DNA of 64,000 nucleotides from Leptospira johnsonii (GTDB taxonomy: Bacteria; Spirochaetota; Leptospiria; Leptospirales; Leptospiraceae): positions 1,426,001-1,490,000 of the forward strand of contig NZ_BFAY01000011.1 of assembly GCF_003112675.1 (NCBI RefSeq). The letters run 5' to 3'. The notes under the pieces are model-generated. The model worked only from the letters and a program-made list of their open reading frames with translations. It made no database searches and was not told the origin of the DNA. Below, in pieces: positions 1 to 10,432 of this stretch (position 1 is the stretch's first letter; every line of letters starts with the position of its first letter). A program made the translations under genes and the position numbers.

Positions 1-3000
1 TTCTAAAAGTAATTCTTCTCCTAAATATACTGGAGCTTCGAAAATTTCTTCGAAGGACGATAATCTTGACGGATCTCCTTGTCCGACATCCATTACGATT
101 TGTTTAATTACTCTAGAAGAAGTCCATAAGCCGTGGACTATTCTGTCCTTCCAGCCTGCATATTTTGCAAAATCAATATCCGTATGGATTGGATTTGTAT
201 CTCCTGATGCCGCAGAATATTCGCTCATATCGGAAGGAGCAAAGAAAGTTTCTGATACGACCTTGTAAGGTTTAGTGAGTGGGACTTCCTGATCCGCCTC
301 TAAAAGACTTGAGAAGAATCGATCCAAAGATGTTGGAGTTCCTACCTGAACTTTCTCTTCTAATTGGAATTTTCCCCATTCTTTAAAATGAGAGCCTGAA
401 ACTTTTTCTATTTTACCTTCGATTGTATGAAGTTCCTGATTTACGCCCAAATATCGAACGTGGCGATTTTCAGAAGTGAATTTTAATTTAGATCCGACTG
501 AGTTCGGTTCTTGGTCTTCTTTTTTAAAAATCCAAGGGATAGAATTTAGAAGATTGGATTCCGCTTCCGATTTGATCAGGATACTTTTTTCGAAAGGTAA
601 GGAGTCGAACTCTTCGAATTTAGAATAAACATCTCGGATCAAAAATCCAGTTTGGAAAGAGCAGATCTTCTTTCCGTCTTTTGAAATTTCTCCCAAGATC
701 TGGATCTCTTGTCCCGAACCTAGTTTGCGGACTTTTGCAAGTCTTGCTTTGGATCTAAGTTTATCCCCAGGAACCAATTCGGTTGCTTCTTTTTCCCATT
801 GGAAATTTTGGGAGAAATGTAAAAGCCTAAATAGATTCTTATTTTCTAATGTAAATAAAGGAGAAAGAAGTACTTTCCAGGCAAAAGCGGTACTCATTCC
901 AATAGGAGGATTTGGATCTGATTTTAAATCAGTTCTTCTTAATTCTCCGATCGCTTTCCGGAAATTTAAAATGGATTCCTTATCGATTATTACCTCTGAT
1001 TCTAATTCTTCTGAAATATTCTTTGAATAATTCAGATCGATTTTTTGATCCAGTCCCCATGTTTTAAGATAAAGATCCAAACCGGATTTTTCTTTGAAAA
1101 CATGATCTTCTTCTATAAATGTTCCTAAAGTTTTTCCGGCGCTGAATTTTCTTTGGAAAGGAATTGCAGTCCCGTCTTTAGGATCGTAGAAAAATAATTT
1201 TAACTCTGCAGAATCTTTTTCCGAAAGTTTTAATTCTACTTTTAGTTTGTTTTCCTCCCAGACTTGGATCAGCAATAATTCTTCTGAGCCGCTTGTTTCC
1301 CAGATAAATTTTCTGCCGATCCTTGGTTCAAAGAATAATTTCAGATCCGACGCAGTTTGCCCGATTTTGGGAGATTTTAATACGGCAGTTAAGAAACCTT
1401 TTCCTAATTCTGCTAAATGAACCATCCAATCGTTCGGAGTTATATCAAGGGTTTCGAATATGGAGATCGAATTGTTTCTGATCTGCTCTTCTGAGAATAA
1501 ATTAGAGATATTTTTACTTTGGACATCCGAAGCGAACAGATCCTCCCAATGAATTTTTTTAGGTTTAGAATCTTCCAAACTTACTTGTAGAAAGTTTTGG
1601 AAGATTGAGGAGACTGGCTCGTTCGCCTCATGAATTCCTTTGATCGCTTTTGGTCCGGGGATCCAAGCGCAAGAATCCGGTTCCATATCAACACAATGAG
1701 AATACCAAAGGGAATCGGAGCGGATCCATTTTACTAAATCCTCGTCGATAACAGGGATAAAGTTTACCGGTTTGCCTGGTCTTTTGCAAACATCTAAGAA
1801 GAATATAGTATCTTCCGGTAAGATAAGGATCGTATCCGCGTTTTTATAACTTGTTTTCCATTCATTTAGAAAAACATTCGGATCGAAATCTGGACCGATT
1901 TTTTCTAATATAGAATTTTGATCCGTAGGCTCGGAGATACGGGCCTCGAATCTTTGCACCAATTCTATCAATCTGTTTCTGAAACTTTTATCTATAAAAG
2001 GATGATCCGGCCACCCTTCCGGAGAGATCAATCTTTGCCCAGGGCAGGTCAGCTCTAAGTATCTTGAAAGAATTTGAGTGTAACTCATTTCTTCTAGATC
2101 GCCGAAATATGGTTTTGCAGTAGAGTTGATAAGAGAGACTAATTCTTTCTTTTTTGATTGAACCGCTTTTTTGGCTTCTTCTGTTTCTTTTCCTTTTGTA
2201 AGTTCTTCTGCAAGAGAAGAGAGTTTGGTCCAAGTATTCTCTGCGTAATAAATATCCGCACCTAATCCTGATCGTCCGGAAATAACTCCGCCGGCGTTCT
2301 TTCCTTCTTGAGTGGTTTTCCAATTTTCGGATCCTGAGATCTCTACTAAAGCTTGTTTAATTTTTTCTGATGTAGCACACTCTTTTGCAGCCATGAGCCT
2401 GGTGCCTAAGAATACCGCGTCTACAGGCATTGGATTTTTTCCTGCCCAGGTTCCGAACAACCAAGACTTGGAATCTTGAGGTTCCGCGATCCCTCCACCG
2501 ACTGCCAAAATTATATTTTTACAATCTCTGATCTCACTATAAGTAGATCGGACCAATCCTTCTAGATCTTCCCAGCTATGATGCCCTCCTGCAGCTCCCC
2601 CTTCGATTTGCATTAGGATTTTTGAATCTGGTACTTGTTTTGCAATAGAGATAACTTGTCGGATCTGTTTTTGGGTTCCCGGTTTGAAGGAGTTCAACCA
2701 GATCCCATGAGATTCAAAATCTTTTAGTATTCGAATGGCCTCTTCCGTTTCCGGAATACCAGCTGATATAGTTACTCCTTCGATAGGAGCTCCTTCACTT
2801 TTGAGTTTTTTTACTAAGGGAACTTGTAGATTCCATAAATAGGCATCTAAGTATAGAAGGTTCACAACTATGCCGACTTCGGGAGGTAATTCTTTTCGAA
2901 ATACTTCCATTCTTTTTCGGAATAGTTCTTCCGTTACTTGTCCTCCTCCAGCCCATTCTACTAAGTATCCTTCTTTTGCCGCAGCGATCACGATCGCAGG

Positions 3001-4347
3001 TTCAACGGTAGAAGGAGTCATACCTCCCCCAAATACAGGAGCTCTTCCCGTCCAAACAGAGTAATTGTTCTTTAAGAAAATTTTTCCATTTGGAAGTTCT
3101 ACCGTTTCTGGTTGGAATTCCTTCCATGATTTAGGAAATTCTAAATTAGTTTCTTTTGTGAAAGATCTATAGGACTCCGATTTGCTTAAGTTTCGAGTGA
3201 GATAGGATTTACCTTTAAGGATAGGAGAGCATAATTTTTCGGCATCCACTCCCGGCCCGAAAGAGATTAATAAAACTTTACTTTCTTCTTTTTCTAAACT
3301 TCCCAAACAGATTTCCCAATCCAAGGGTTCTGCCACTGTCATTCTGGATAAGGCAAGCGCGAGATCTGATTCTGTTCTGAGATCTCTTCCGTCTCTTGTA
3401 TCGAATAGAGGAATTTTTAGATCGGATTGTTTCGGGTTGAATCCTATTCTTTTGACATCTTCTTCCAAAAGTACAGGGACCCTTCTTAATAACGGGCTAT
3501 GGAATGGAGCGGAAATTTTGAGAAATGTCCAAGAATCCAGGTTGGGGAAATTATTGTTTGAAAGATAAGTTCTGAACTCTAATAAAGATTCTGGAGATCC
3601 ACAGACCACTCTGGCCTTTGGTCCATTCTTCAGTCCTAAATATATTGTGTCTTCGGAACTTCTGTTTGAGTTAAATTTTTCTAATTCTTCCGTTAATAAG
3701 GAGTCGCTCTCCGACTTTAAAGCCGCCATAGGAGAGGGGATCTCATCGGGCTTCAAAAGTCTTTTTGCAGAAACATCCAATTCTAAAATTGGAAATTCCT
3801 CTTGGACTCTTATACCTAGACTGATCAGGTTTCTAAGTATCAGTGATAAATTTTTTAAGAATGTGGTTTTATCAGGAGAAGAAGATAATAAAAATCCAGC
3901 GTACACTCCTTGGGAATGACCAAATATACCTGAGATTTCGTTATATAAAGACTCCCAGTGAGATTCGTCTTGGATTACTCTGTATAAAGCGGAAGCCTGA
4001 GCTAAAAAGATAAGAGGAATACTATATGAGCAATTCTTTAAGATAGAATGGTCCGGAGTTAATTCCGGCTGATCCAACCAATCCTTTAAACGAAAACCTA
4101 AAGGCAATGCTCCTAAAAGTCTGTCTTTATGGATTGCTTTACATTCTTCCTCGATAGAAGAGAAGACAGTTGTCCAAAATTCCGAACGAGAATTGCCTTC
4201 TTCATAGAAAGAGCGTAATTCAGGAATAGGATCTATTCCCTGTCCGGCGAAGGTTACGAATGTTTTAGCAGACTGAGCTGAAAGATTTTTATAGATTGGC
4301 GATACTTGTTCGGAAGATAAAGCTCCGCTTGAATAATTCGTTTTCAT
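1..4347 (-). CDS. type I fatty acid synthase, beta-type AT-ER-DH part (partial, runs off left edge)
   Basis: Translating the minus strand gives an unbroken frame of about 1449 codons that continues past the left edge. In order I see an acyl/malonyl-transferase domain with the GHSQG nucleophile motif (Ser145), then an FMN enoyl-reductase/DUF1729-type domain beginning near residue 430 (GRAPVFGGGMTP, later GGHHSWED near residue 590 and a glycine-rich AVGGGIAEP), a long linker/hot-dog region, and a MaoC-type dehydratase near residue 1380 (GDTNPIHTD, then HG about 15 residues on). This AT-ER-DH order is that of the fungal FAS beta chain and the first half of mycobacterial FAS I. The ATG at 4345-4347 has a GGAAGGG ribosome site on the minus strand. 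Ketosynthase, ketoreductase and ACP parts would lie beyond the left edge. A polyunsaturated-lipid synthase is less likely because of the DUF1729 segment. Confidence 0.85.
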   Translation of the reverse strand, partial: MKTNYSSGALSSEQVSPIYKNLSAQSAKTFVTFAGQGIDPIPELRSFYEEGNSRSEFWTTVFSSIEEECKAIHKDRLLGALPLGFRLKDWLDQPELTPDHSILKNCSYSIPLIFLAQASALYRVIQDESHWESLYNEISGIFGHSQGVYAGFLLSSSPDKTTFLKNLSLILRNLISLGIRVQEEFPILELDVSAKRLLKPDEIPSPMAALKSESDSLLTEELEKFNSNRSSEDTIYLGLKNGPKARVVCGSPESLLEFRTYLSNNNFPNLDSWTFLKISAPFHSPLLRRVPVLLEEDVKRIGFNPKQSDLKIPLFDTRDGRDLRTESDLALALSRMTVAEPLDWEICLGSLEKEESKVLLISFGPGVDAEKLCSPILKGKSYLTRNLSKSESYRSFTKETNLEFPKSWKEFQPETVELPNGKIFLKNNYSVWTGRAPVFGGGMTPSTVEPAIVIAAAKEGYLVEWAGGGQVTEELFRKRMEVFRKELPPEVGIVVNLLYLDAYLWNLQVPLVKKLKSEGAPIEGVTISAGIPETEEAIRILKDFESHGIWLNSFKPGTQKQIRQVISIAKQVPDSKILMQIEGGAAGGHHSWEDLEGLVRSTYSEIRDCKNIILAVGGGIAEPQDSKSWLFGTWAGKNPMPVDAVFLGTRLMAAKECATSEKIKQALVEISGSENWKTTQEGKNAGGVISGRSGLGADIYYAENTWTKLSSLAEELTKGKETEEAKKAVQSKKKELVSLINSTAKPYFGDLEEMSYTQILSRYLELTCPGQRLISPEGWPDHPFIDKSFRNRLIELVQRFEARISEPTDQNSILEKIGPDFDPNVFLNEWKTSYKNADTILILPEDTIFFLDVCKRPGKPVNFIPVIDEDLVKWIRSDSLWYSHCVDMEPDSCAWIPGPKAIKGIHEANEPVSSIFQNFLQVSLEDSKPKKIHWEDLFASDVQSKNISNLFSEEQIRNNSISIFETLDITPNDWMVHLAELGKGFLTAVLKSPKIGQTASDLKLFFEPRIGRKFIWETSGSEELLLIQVWEENKLKVELKLSEKDSAELKLFFYDPKDGTAIPFQRKFSAGKTLGTFIEEDHVFKEKSGLDLYLKTWGLDQKIDLNYSKNISEELESEVIIDKESILNFRKAIGELRRTDLKSDPNPPIGMSTAFAWKVLLSPLFTLENKNLFRLLHFSQNFQWEKEATELVPGDKLRSKARLAKVRKLGSGQEIQILGEISKDGKKICSFQTGFLIRDVYSKFEEFDSLPFEKSILIKSEAESNLLNSIPWIFKKEDQEPNSVGSKLKFTSENRHVRYLGVNQELHTIEGKIEKVSGSHFKEWGKFQLEEKVQVGTPTSLDRFFSSLLEADQEVPLTKPYKVVSETFFAPSDMSEYSAASGDTNPIHTDIDFAKYAGWKDRIVHGLWTSSRVIKQIVMDVGQGDPSRLSSFEEIFEAPVYLGEELLLE

Positions 4348-4856
4348 TTACTGACCCTTCCATTTTATTTTTCATTTAATAAGATTTCATTTGAAATGGA
4401 AGAGTTTACGTTTTGATTTCAAGAAAAAATTTTTTTATACTTAATAAAATCAAAATCGTAATTATGAACACTCGTTTGGCACGATGTAACAAATGCTATG
4501 CATATCTATTTTCCTATTTTATAATATGAATGCATAAATATTATGCTGATGAACATTTGTTAGTTAAATAAGTTAGTTAACAATTGTTCGTTAATTCTGT
4601 TAGTTTGTTGCTCGGCATTATTTGGCTTGTCGCAAATGAATCTTAAGTTAATGAACAAATGTTTACTTTAAATTAATAAAACATAAAGTGATTTGGATAT
4701 AGGGAAGGCGCTTGGGATCAGTTCTTGCTTTTATGGAAAGGGTTTAGAGGAAGGAAGCCTGGGGTCGGACGGCCAGGCTTTTATCTTATGTAATGGAAAG
4801 CCGGAGACAGTTTTAGTTCCCAAACATAATAAAAATAGAATGTATAATGTTTGGCT
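4348..4856. promoter_or_regulatory. AT-rich intergenic region with clustered inverted repeats
   Basis: No credible gene is seen in this 509-base gap. It holds four related imperfect palindromes: TGAACACTCGTTT (4465-4477), TGAACATTTGTTA (4550-4562), TTAACAATTGTTC (4577-4589, core AACAATTGTT perfect) and TGAACAAATGTTT (4652-4664). The spacing and dyad form resemble TetR-class operators. Their position 118-320 bases upstream of the minus-strand fatty acid synthase suggests that they control it. No binding protein can be named from sequence alone. Confidence 0.5.
4755..4785 (+). terminator. strong hairpin followed by T-rich tract
   Basis: Perfect 8-bp stem AAGCCTGG (4755-4762) / CCAGGCTT (4773-4780), continuing into TTTTATC on the plus strand. 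The U-rich side is on the plus strand although no plus-strand gene precedes it, so it may end a small RNA or act as a bidirectional stop. A second inverted repeat, CCAAACAT (4819-4826) / ATGTTTGG (4847-4854), sits just after the receiver-domain gene. Confidence 0.45.
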
Positions 4857-5273
4857 TTAGGACTTCAGTTTGCCCAAAAAGTCCGCAGGCGCTCCATCCG
4901 TAGGAATGAGAACCACTTCTCCTCTTTTTAAAGGAACCTTTGGTACCATATATTCCACTCCTGCAAACCACGGAAGGAAATATTTACTTATCGCCATTAC
5001 TCCGGAAACATCGAAACCGGTAGTGGCGATTACCTTAATTCCTTCGAATCCATCTTGGTAGATCCTACGGATCATCCAAAGGCCGGAGGTCTGGGTTTCC
5101 ATTGTGATATCGGTGATGACAGCTTTCAGTTTATGCTTATTCGCAAGATAAAGATCCCAACCTTGAGATGCATCTAAAGCGCGAAGTACTTCGCAGCCAT
5201 TTTCTTGGAGATAAGTTTTGAGATTATTTGCATAACGATCGTTGTCGTCCACTACAAGAACTAATGGTTTCAA
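4857..5273 (-). CDS. stand-alone receiver-domain (response regulator) protein
   Basis: A 138-residue CheY-like receiver with no output domain. Acidic pocket Asp9/Asp10, probable phospho-acceptor Asp55 (ITDITM), switch Thr84/85 and the conserved Lys112 (VPK) are all present. Beyond the receiver there is only a short tail. The start is TTG (5271-5273), which overlaps the TGA stop of the upstream ABC transporter gene in a TTGA arrangement, so translation is probably coupled to the transporter. No cognate kinase is adjacent. It is the last gene of a minus-strand run that begins with an acyl-CoA dehydrogenase, and a phospho-relay or scaffold role is only a guess. Confidence 0.8.
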   Translation of the reverse strand: MKPLVLVVDDNDRYANNLKTYLQENGCEVLRALDASQGWDLYLANKHKLKAVITDITMETQTSGLWMIRRIYQDGFEGIKVIATTGFDVSGVMAISKYFLPWFAGVEYMVPKVPLKRGEVVLIPTDGAPADFLGKLKS

Positions 5274-7177
5274 GGCAGCATCCCCGCTCCGGCGTATTGA
5301 TTGTCTGTAAGTTTTCGATAAAGACCGTTTTTCTCCATTAGAGAAGTGTGATTTCCTTCCTCTACAATCCTTCCGTTATCCATAACAAGTATGCGTGGAA
5401 TGTCCTTGATGGTGGAAAGTCTGTGAGCGATCACAAACGTAGTACGGTTTGCGAATAATCTACGGAAAGCGTCACTGACCAATCTTTCGGACTCTGCGTC
5501 TAACGCGGATGTGGCCTCGTCCAAGATCATGATTTCAGGATCTCTTAACAAAGCTCTTGCGATCACAAGTCTTTGTCTTTGTCCACCGGAAAGATTTAAA
5601 CCTCTCACTCCTAAGATACTATCGTATCCATTGTCCATTTGTTTGATGAAGTCATGGGCGTGAGCAAGTCGTGCAGCTCGGATAACATCTTTTCTGTTCG
5701 CTCCAGGTTTTCCGTAAGCGATATTGTCTGCGACTTTTCCGTGGAATAAGAAAATGTCCTGTGTTACGATCCCGATCTTATTACGTAGATCGGCAAGAGA
5801 AAGATCTTTAATATTCTGCCCATCGAACTCGATCGATCCGACACTCGGATCGAAGAATCTAGGGATCAAGTCCATCAATGTGGACTTTCCGCAACCGCTT
5901 GCACCTACGATCGCGATTGTTTCTCCAACTTTCACGTTCAAGTTGATATCTTTTAATACTTCTGCGTTGGTCCCTGGATAAGCAAAGGTTACACCTTTGA
6001 ACTGGATGGAGTTTGTGACCTTGTGAACTTTTACTTTTTCTTCTTCGCTATGATCCTCTGTTTCCAGATCTATGATCTCGAAAATCCTTCTTCCGGCGAT
6101 GATTGCTTGGGAGATTTTTCCCACCATTTGTGATAACTGTGTTAATGGGCGGAGAAGAAAAAGAAGTGTGAGAAGGAATACCATGAACTGTCCCACTGTG
6201 AAAGGAGAGCCCACGTTCCCTGCGAGAATATACCGTGCACCTAATGCAAAAAATCCCAGGGCCACTAAAGAAGAAGTTAACTCCACTAGGCTGGGCGCGA
6301 TCTGTAAATAATACTGCCCTTTAAAATTCCTACGATAAACGTTTTGGTTGATCTTCTGGAATTTGTCCCTCTCATATTTTTCGGTATTAAAAACGCGGAT
6401 CACTTTAATTCCGGAAATCATCTCTTGTAGATTCGCGTTCAAGTCCGCCAATTTCTCTTGAAACCTTTCTGTGGATCTAGTGATCTTTTTGGTGAATAAG
6501 GTCACAGGCAGGATGATCAAAGGTACTGTTCCACATGCGATAAGAAGAAGTTCAGTGTTCAAATAAAGTAATACTAGGAGGTGAGTGATTACGTAGAAAA
6601 AGTTGATCGTCGCATCTCTAAAGTTAGAAGAGATAACTGCAGCCACCACTTCTACATCGTTGATGATCCTACTCATCAAAAGTCCCGTTTTTTCCTTAAA
6701 GAAAAAAGTAAGAGGGAGCATTTGGTTCTTCTCGAATAAGTTCTGTCGTATATCCCGCACAGCCCAATAACCCGCAGTCGCGAGGCAATACACCGAAGCA
6801 AGATAGGTGAGCAGTTTGAGTCCGTATAGAGGAAGTATCAAAAGGCAAACCGCCCAAACAACTTCCTTGGGCTCCATGTATTTGGTGCGTCCGTTAGACC
6901 ATCTTTTAACGTCGATCAGGACTTTCTTAGCTCTTTCTACCGGGTTTAAGCGGATCTCTAAGTTGGATTCTTCCTTTGTGATGATCTCTTGTTCTGCCTC
7001 CGTAAATTCGAATTGGAAGCGGGTATTCGGATCCGCTGCCATAGTATCGAAAAGAGGGATAATGGAGGTTAAGGAGACCGCGTTCAAGATCGCAGTTAGA
7101 AGAGCGAATGCGATGCCTAATGAAAATCTGTACTTATAACGTACTGAATAACTCATTAAGCGGAAGAAAATTTTCAT
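5270..7177 (-). CDS. ABC transporter, fused permease and ATPase (MsbA/LipA-exporter type)
   Basis: A 635-residue half-transporter. The N-terminal 350 residues hold six predicted membrane segments, with an unusually long charged insert after the first one (about residues 45-105). The C-terminal ATPase has Walker [11 protein letters not shown]-loop, signature LSGGQRQR, Walker [13 protein letters not shown] and a switch His in the IAHRLST motif. Such homodimeric exporters flip lipids or lipid A or export drugs, and the substrate cannot be read from sequence. The ATG at 7175-7177 lies five bases after trpG, and the 3' end overlaps the receiver gene by four bases. Confidence 0.88.
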   Translation of the reverse strand: MKIFFRLMSYSVRYKYRFSLGIAFALLTAILNAVSLTSIIPLFDTMAADPNTRFQFEFTEAEQEIITKEESNLEIRLNPVERAKKVLIDVKRWSNGRTKYMEPKEVVWAVCLLILPLYGLKLLTYLASVYCLATAGYWAVRDIRQNLFEKNQMLPLTFFFKEKTGLLMSRIINDVEVVAAVISSNFRDATINFFYVITHLLVLLYLNTELLLIACGTVPLIILPVTLFTKKITRSTERFQEKLADLNANLQEMISGIKVIRVFNTEKYERDKFQKINQNVYRRNFKGQYYLQIAPSLVELTSSLVALGFFALGARYILAGNVGSPFTVGQFMVFLLTLLFLLRPLTQLSQMVGKISQAIIAGRRIFEIIDLETEDHSEEEKVKVHKVTNSIQFKGVTFAYPGTNAEVLKDINLNVKVGETIAIVGASGCGKSTLMDLIPRFFDPSVGSIEFDGQNIKDLSLADLRNKIGIVTQDIFLFHGKVADNIAYGKPGANRKDVIRAARLAHAHDFIKQMDNGYDSILGVRGLNLSGGQRQRLVIARALLRDPEIMILDEATSALDAESERLVSDAFRRLFANRTTFVIAHRLSTIKDIPRILVMDNGRIVEEGNHTSLMEKNGLYRKLTDNQYAGAGMLP

Positions 7178-7182
7178 TTGAT

Positions 7183-7761
7183 TTATGCTTCTGACACGAT
7201 TCGAGAAAAGTTTCTCACCAGTTCCAATCCGTTTTGGGTCATGATGGACTCCGGATGGAATTGAACTCCGTATAAATGAGGTTTTGTCTTATGACGCACT
7301 CCCATGATGATCCCATCTTCCGTCTTGGAGGAAACTTCCAATACATCTGGAAGGCTTTCAGGTTGTATCACAAGGGAATGATATCGAGTGGCTAAAAAAG
7401 GAGAAGGCAAGGACTTATATATATCCTTTCCATCATGTTCTATCAAGCTTACTTTTCCGTGCATAATATTTGGAGCGTTTACGATCTTTCCGCCATAGAC
7501 AAGTCCTATGGCTTGGTGACCTAAACATACACCTAAGATCGGAAGCTGTCCCGCTAATTCTTTTAAAATATCTATACAAACTCCTGAATCTTCAGGACGT
7601 CCCGGACCAGGGCTCAGTACGATCCCTTTCGGAGCCAATCTTTTGATCTCGTTTAGATCTATCTTATCGTTCCGAAAAACTTCTACCTTATTGCCTATCT
7701 GCGAAAAATACTGATACAGATTGTATGTAAAAGAATCGTAATTGTCCACGAGAAGGATCAT
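7183..7761 (-). CDS. trpG: anthranilate synthase component II (glutamine amidotransferase)
   Basis: A 192-residue class I glutamine amidotransferase that releases ammonia from glutamine for anthranilate (or aminodeoxychorismate) formation. It starts [14 protein letters not shown], has the oxyanion PGPGRPED loop, nucleophile Cys79 in GVCLGHQ, and the His/Glu pair in VQFHPES near residue 170. It follows trpE with an ATGA overlap, so the pair should be made in equal amounts. TrpG and PabA cannot be told apart by sequence; the partner, which carries the tryptophan-site motif, favours TrpG, possibly serving folate synthesis as well. Confidence 0.9.
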   Translation of the reverse strand: MILLVDNYDSFTYNLYQYFSQIGNKVEVFRNDKIDLNEIKRLAPKGIVLSPGPGRPEDSGVCIDILKELAGQLPILGVCLGHQAIGLVYGGKIVNAPNIMHGKVSLIEHDGKDIYKSLPSPFLATRYHSLVIQPESLPDVLEVSSKTEDGIIMGVRHKTKPHLYGVQFHPESIMTQNGLELVRNFSRIVSEA

Positions 7762-9272
7762 CTATTCCATTCTCCTTTCAATCCGTTTCTTGCAAAGTCC
7801 ACTGCTCGGAGTAATGCGGCCATTTTGTTTTTGGTCTCTTCTAATTCGCCTTCTGGAGAAGAATCATAAACAACTCCTCCTCCAGCTTGGACGAATGCCT
7901 TCTCTCCATAAAAAGAGATGGTACGAATGACGATCGCCATGTCCGTATCTCCCTGGTAGGAAATATAACCTAAGGCCCCGGAATAAATCCCTCTTCTGGT
8001 CCTTTCTAATTCGTCTATGATTTCCATAGCTCTGATCTTAGGTGCGCCTGAAACTGTTCCCGCAGGAAGAGTAGCTCGAAGAAGATCGTAAACCGATTTT
8101 CCTTCTTCCAAGATGCCGGAACATTGGCTTACGATATGCATTACGTGGGAATATTTTTCTATAATTTTAAAATCTTCTACTCGAACGCTTCCCGCTTCGC
8201 AAACCCTACCGAGGTCGTTCCTTCCTAAGTCTACGAGCATGATATGTTCTGCGATCTCTTTGGGATCCGCTAAAAGATTTTCTTCCAGAAGTTTGTCCGC
8301 TTCCGGATTGGCTCCTCTTGGTCTCGTACCTGCAATCGGCCGGAGGTAAGTTTTTCTATCCTTACATTTTACCATGATCTCAGGAGAAGATCCAACCAAG
8401 GAAATATCATCCAGCTTGAGGAAATACATATAAGGACTTGGATTTACGGTCCTTAATCCGCGATAAACTTGGAAAGGAGGAACTCCTGGTCGGAATTCCA
8501 ACTTTCTAGATGGAACGACCTGAAAGATATCTCCCGCATAAATATATTCCTTCGCTTTCTGGACCGCTTTTTTATAGTCCTCGTCGGGAATATTAGGAGT
8601 GTATTCCAATTTCTCCTTAGTTACTAAAGGATGCTTAACCCAACCGGGAAGTTCTCCTTCTCTGATCTCTTTTTCAATCGCATCAATTCTTTCTAATGTA
8701 GCTTCGTAACAAGCTTTAGGATCTTCGTATTCGGAAAGACGAGCATTGACGACGATCCTTAATAGACGATCCACATGATCTACTACCAGTACTTCGTCGT
8801 ATAAAGCAAAGTAAACATCTGGAGCAGGTTCATCTTCCGGTTTAGTATCTGGGATTTTTTCATAATAACGTACAGCTCCGAAGGAAAGAAAACCTACAGC
8901 CCCTCCTTGGAAAGAAGGAAGCCTATGATCCGGAACGTATTTGTCGTCTCCCATTGAATATTCCAATAGGAATAAGGGATCGTATGTGATGATCTCAGTT
9001 TCCGGTTCTTTTCTTTTGGAAACATAAAATAGACCGTTCTTACCGTAGAGCAATCTATACGGATCTTTTCCTAAGAAGGAATTCCTGCCTACATTCTCTC
9101 CGCCTTCTACTGATTCTAAAAGAAAAGAATGTTTGGCCTCGGTGCCTCCCCATTTTGCAAAAAGGGACACCGGGGTTTCCAAATCCAAGAAGACTTGTTT
9201 GAAAACCGGGATCAAATTCCCGGACTTCGTTTTTTCCAGGAATTCTTCGTATGTTAAGGAAAATTCCTTCAG
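7758..9272 (-). CDS. trpE: anthranilate synthase component I
   Basis: Converts chorismate to anthranilate with ammonia from TrpG, the first step of tryptophan synthesis. The N-terminal part carries the LLES feedback motif ([10 protein letters not shown]), and the C-terminal chorismate-binding part has [10 protein letters not shown] and a final GGGVVYDS segment. The first common start is TTG at 9215, but the frame stays open upstream and encodes [13 protein letters not shown], which looks like the usual TrpE N-terminus. I therefore place the start at CTG (9270-9272). It overlaps the TGA stop of the preceding acyl-CoA dehydrogenase as CTGA and has AGAAGG nine bases upstream. That gives 504 residues instead of 485. 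The function is firm; the start is inference. Confidence 0.88.
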   Translation of the reverse strand: MKEFSLTYEEFLEKTKSGNLIPVFKQVFLDLETPVSLFAKWGGTEAKHSFLLESVEGGENVGRNSFLGKDPYRLLYGKNGLFYVSKRKEPETEIITYDPLFLLEYSMGDDKYVPDHRLPSFQGGAVGFLSFGAVRYYEKIPDTKPEDEPAPDVYFALYDEVLVVDHVDRLLRIVVNARLSEYEDPKACYEATLERIDAIEKEIREGELPGWVKHPLVTKEKLEYTPNIPDEDYKKAVQKAKEYIYAGDIFQVVPSRKLEFRPGVPPFQVYRGLRTVNPSPYMYFLKLDDISLVGSSPEIMVKCKDRKTYLRPIAGTRPRGANPEADKLLEENLLADPKEIAEHIMLVDLGRNDLGRVCEAGSVRVEDFKIIEKYSHVMHIVSQCSGILEEGKSVYDLLRATLPAGTVSGAPKIRAMEIIDELERTRRGIYSGALGYISYQGDTDMAIVIRTISFYGEKAFVQAGGGVVYDSSPEGELEETKNKMAALLRAVDFARNGLKGEWNR

Positions 9273-10432
9273 AGGTTCGGTCCTTCTATCCCTTTACCTT
9301 CTGTTAGGTAACGAGAGATGATCAATCTTTGGATTTGAGAAGTTCCTTCGTAAATTTGGAAAATTTTCGCGTCTCTCATGAGTTTTTCGACAGGATATTC
9401 GGAGTTAAAACCGTAACCGCCTAAAACTTGGACTGCGTCAGTCGTAATTCTCATACAAGCATCCGCGCAGAACGCTTTTGCGATAGAAGCTTGGTAAGTA
9501 TTTCTGAAACCGTTATCGATCAACCAAGCTGCTTGGTGGCAAAGAAGTCTTCCTGCTTCGATATCTCTCGCCATCTCTGCGATCATAAAAGAGATAGCTT
9601 GGTTCTCGATGATAGGTTTACCGAATGCAGTTCTAGTTTTAGCATATTCTAATGCATGTTCCATGGCAGCTCTTGCAACACCGACAGCTCCGATTGCAAC
9701 TCCCGGACGAGTATGATCAAATGCTCCCATCGCAATCTTAAATCCGTCGCCTTCTTTACCGATCATCTGGCTTTTGTGGACTTTCACTTCTTCAAAAGTG
9801 ATCCCTCTTGTGTCGGAACATCTTTGTCCCATATTCAATTCTTTTTTGCCTACGACCACGCCAGGAGTTTTGGAGCTAACTATAAAGCCGGTGATACCTT
9901 TGTGACCCGCAGCAGCGTCAGTTTTAGTAAGAACGAAGAACCAATCCGCATAACCTGCGTTAGTGATCCACATCTTGGAACCGTTGATGATATACTCGTC
10001 TCCAACCTTTCTGGCAGTAGTTCGGATCCCTGCAACATCAGAACCTGCACCAGGCTCAGTAACAGCATAAGCGCAGAGTTGGAATTGCTCTGTCATAGGC
10101 TGAACCCATTTTTTCAAAACTTCGTCGCTCGCTCCGATCAAGACTGGAGCTAATGCCAAGTTATTCGCAAGGATAGCGGTTGCCATCGCAGAGCAACCCC
10201 AGAATAATTCTTCTCCGATAATAACATCATCCAATTCATGCATTCCGGCTCCGTTGTATTTTTCCGGAATATGGATATTCATCAAACCGATCTCCCAGGC
10301 CTTTTTCAAGATCTGAAGAGGGTATTCCCCAGTTTTATCATGATGCTCCGCTTTTGGGCGAATCTCATTTTTTGCAAAATCTCTGGCAAGACCTCTAAGC
10401 GCTTTTTGATCGTCTGAAAGAGCGAAATCCAT
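9269..10432 (-). CDS. acyl-CoA dehydrogenase
   Basis: A 387-residue flavoprotein that oxidises acyl-CoA to trans-2-enoyl-CoA and passes electrons to ETF. It has the normal length and domain order: helical N-terminus, beta middle domain with the [10 protein letters not shown] flavin/substrate motif and WITNAG, and a helical C-terminus ending in the catalytic-base signature [11 protein letters not shown] (Glu362). The signature fits short or medium straight-chain enzymes; exact chain length is not decided. It is the first gene of the run leading into trpE, and its stop codon overlaps the proposed trpE start. An ATG at 10430-10432 is used. Confidence 0.92.
   Translation of the reverse strand: MDFALSDDQKALRGLARDFAKNEIRPKAEHHDKTGEYPLQILKKAWEIGLMNIHIPEKYNGAGMHELDDVIIGEELFWGCSAMATAILANNLALAPVLIGASDEVLKKWVQPMTEQFQLCAYAVTEPGAGSDVAGIRTTARKVGDEYIINGSKMWITNAGYADWFFVLTKTDAAAGHKGITGFIVSSKTPGVVVGKKELNMGQRCSDTRGITFEEVKVHKSQMIGKEGDGFKIAMGAFDHTRPGVAIGAVGVARAAMEHALEYAKTRTAFGKPIIENQAISFMIAEMARDIEAGRLLCHQAAWLIDNGFRNTYQASIAKAFCADACMRITTDAVQVLGGYGFNSEYPVEKLMRDAKIFQIYEGTSQIQRLIISRYLTEGKGIEGPNL

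Noticed and set aside
725..1030. Plus-strand frame of 101 codons opposite the FAS gene
   Set aside because: Antisense shadow of the open FAS frame; no ribosome site or homology.
1988..2323. Minus-strand 111-codon frame inside the FAS region
   Set aside because: Out-of-frame shadow; the true frame gives the enoyl-reductase domain, and this one is an Arg/Ser-rich nonsense protein.
9215..9321. TTG at 9215 as the trpE start
   Set aside because: Conserved-looking TrpE residues continue upstream; kept only as the alternative.
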